Assembly: GCA_022706685.1 (NCBI GenBank)
Contig: JAKJCA010000010.1
Span: 1 to 64,000, forward strand
Length of the DNA: 64,000 nt
Source: Bacillota bacterium
GTDB taxonomy: Bacteria; Bacillota; Clostridia; Oscillospirales; Acutalibacteraceae
Direction of reading: 5' to 3'
Positions within the stretch are counted from its first letter, which is position 1. Each line of letters opens with the position of its first letter. Below, piece after piece: positions 63,072 to 64,000 of the stretch. The notes beneath the pieces are model-generated. The model had not been told where the DNA came from. It searched no databases and saw only the letters and a program-made list of their open reading frames with translations. Both the position numbers and the translations under genes were made by a program.

Positions 63072-63593
63072 ATGGAACCCGCCGGCGACATTGAATTCAG
63101 GGATATGACCGAGGCGTATCTGGGCGCGGCGGCCGCGCTGTATAACCATTATGTGCTCGAGACAACGGCCACGTTCCACACCGCGCCGCTGAGTCCCCGG
63201 GACATGCGGGAACTGCTGTTTTTCGACGACGGCCGTTTCCGCTCGTTCGCCATCCTCGACGGCAGCGCGTTTTGCGGCTATCTGATCCTGTCCGCTTACA
63301 AAAACAGGGAGGCCTACCGCACAACCGCCGAGGTCACCGTATACCTGGACGCCGCCCGCACGGGCAGGGGCATCGGCACGAAAGCCCTGCGGCACGCGCA
63401 GACGTATGCTCAAACCAACGGTTTTCACGCCCTGCTGGGCATCGTCTGCGGCGAAAACGCGGCGAGCATCAGGATGTTTGAAAAAAACGGTTATTTCCGC
63501 TGCGGGCTGCTCAAAGAAGTCGGCGTCAAGTTCGGGCGGAAACTCGACGTCGTTCTCTTTAAAAAAATCATCGGCCTCGACACCGAAACATAA
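63072..63593 (+). CDS. GNAT family N-acetyltransferase (phosphinothricin acetyltransferase-like)
   Basis: 173 residues. Starts with IEFRDMTEAYLGAAAALYNHYVLETTATF, the substrate region of Pat/Bar-like enzymes. AEVTVYLDAARTGRGIGTKAL (87-106) contains the acetyl-CoA pyrophosphate loop, and LLGIVCGENAASIRMFEKNGYFRCG is the C-terminal part of the fold. Such proteins acetylate small amines, amino acids or amino-sugar-like compounds; the target is unknown. Its place between glycoside hydrolase genes (25 bases after the TIM-barrel gene and 12 before GH3) suggests that it belongs to the same transcript, maybe acting on a modified sugar or on a toxic by-product. Confidence 0.85.
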   Translation: MEPAGDIEFRDMTEAYLGAAAALYNHYVLETTATFHTAPLSPRDMRELLFFDDGRFRSFAILDGSAFCGYLILSAYKNREAYRTTAEVTVYLDAARTGRGIGTKALRHAQTYAQTNGFHALLGIVCGENAASIRMFEKNGYFRCGLLKEVGVKFGRKLDVVLFKKIIGLDTET

Positions 63594-63605
63594 GGAGGTT
63601 CGGGT

Positions 63606-64000
63606 ATGGACTACTCTCAGGCGGCGGCTCTCTACCGGGCGCAGCCGACGGCTCAGACGCTCGACCGGGTTTGCCGCGAACTTACCGCCGCCCTAACGAT
63701 AAAAGAAAAACTGCTGATGCTGTCGGGACATTTCTACCTACTGAAAACATTGAGAGACATCCTGCTCCACCATCGGTCCTACAACTATTCGCCCATCTGC
63801 ACCGGCGCGGTGAAACGGCTGGGCATCCCGGCCGTCAAGTTCTCCGACGGGCCGCGCGGCGCGGTGATGGGGCACAGCACCTGCTTCCCCGTTTCGATGG
63901 CGAGGGGCGCTTCTTTCGACATCGAACTCGAGGCTGAAATCGGACGGGCCATCGCCGACGAGATAACGGCGCGGGGCGCCAATTTCTTTGGAGGCATCTG
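63606..64000 (+). CDS. GH3 family beta-glycosidase (truncated by window edge)
   Basis: The first 131 residues are visible. IKEKLLMLSGHF, RLGIPAVKFSDGPRGAVMG and FPVSMARGASFDIELEAEIGRAIADEITARGANFF are the typical opening of the GH3 barrel domain (beta-glucosidase or beta-xylosidase-type), with the SDGPRG substrate loop. The catalytic Asp would lie beyond the window. The ATG has AAGGAGG seven bases upstream. No signal peptide, so it probably hydrolyses imported oligosaccharides. Last visible gene of the alr-GH95 unit. Confidence 0.9.
   Translation, partial: MDYSQAAALYRAQPTAQTLDRVCRELTAALTIKEKLLMLSGHFYLLKTLRDILLHHRSYNYSPICTGAVKRLGIPAVKFSDGPRGAVMGHSTCFPVSMARGASFDIELEAEIGRAIADEITARGANFFGGI

Overview
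The window looks like a chromosomal segment of an uncultured, strictly anaerobic Bacillota (Clostridia, probably Oscillospirales-like). The reasons are the GC-rich sequence with strong AGGAGG-type ribosome binding sites and many TTG starts, a complete Enterococcus/Clostridium-type V-ATPase with sodium-site residues, a desulfoferrodoxin-rubredoxin-flavodiiron module, lipoprotein and Sec signals of Gram-positive type, and a large saccharolytic gene load. I see no rRNA, CRISPR array, prophage or insertion sequence. The species cannot be named from the sequence alone.

Layout. 1-9.4 kb: a truncated lipoprotein, a Thr-rich secreted protein, a possible UPF0489-like protein, a very large membrane protein that looks like a degenerate P-type ATPase, rlmB, a DUF1624 acyltransferase-like membrane protein, and then purB-gtrA on the plus strand. 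9.4-13.4 kb: a secreted GH36 alpha-galactosidase followed by a heparinase II/III-type lyase. 13.5-16.7 kb: two tandem zinc-ribbon/TM2 proteins, then a tight trio of ribokinase, hypoxanthine-DNA glycosylase and DUF5131. 16.7-25.4 kb: nine V-ATPase genes in the order H/G-I-K-E-C-F-A-B-D on the minus strand. 25.7-31.3 kb (plus): two GPH/MFS sugar-type transporters, an LRR lipoprotein, a membrane-anchored GH16 and a DUF4256 protein. 31.4-33.6 kb: a duplicated DUF1538 membrane protein overlapping a double-domain PII-like protein. 33.7-41 kb: a DUF4965/glutaminase-type protein, then convergently a secreted beta-helix protein and a GH38 alpha-mannosidase. 41.2-42.3 kb: tRNA-Ala(CGC) with a consensus promoter, and a Gfo/Idh/MocA oxidoreductase. 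42.5-44.3 kb: oxygen/superoxide defence. 44.5-52.9 kb: a minus-strand cluster of ABC exporter, two GT2 glycosyltransferases, fucose mutarotase, FGGY kinase, L-fucose isomerase and a secreted unknown. 53-64 kb (plus): YifB/ComM ATPase, alanine racemase, GH95, a six-hairpin DUF5703-like protein, a GH42-like TIM-barrel protein, a GNAT acetyltransferase and a truncated GH3.

How it fits together. The organism appears to ferment complex, partly host- or plant-derived glycans. Alpha-galactosides, uronic-acid polymers, beta-glucans, alpha-mannosides and fucosylated glycans all have dedicated enzymes. Secreted forms (GH36, beta-helix, anchored GH16) sit alongside apparently cytoplasmic ones (GH38, GH95, DUF5703-like, GH3). 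Fucose is committed to catabolism by FucU-FucI-kinase. Energy coupling is likely sodium-based through the V-ATPase. No DNA-binding transcriptional regulator is recognisable in the 64 kb.

The least explained items are the degenerate P-type ATPase with its long disordered N-terminus, the DUF1538-PII pair, two genes whose only plausible starts are ATA or ATC, the GH95 protein with altered catalytic-site residues, and a rubredoxin with a CxC first knuckle.
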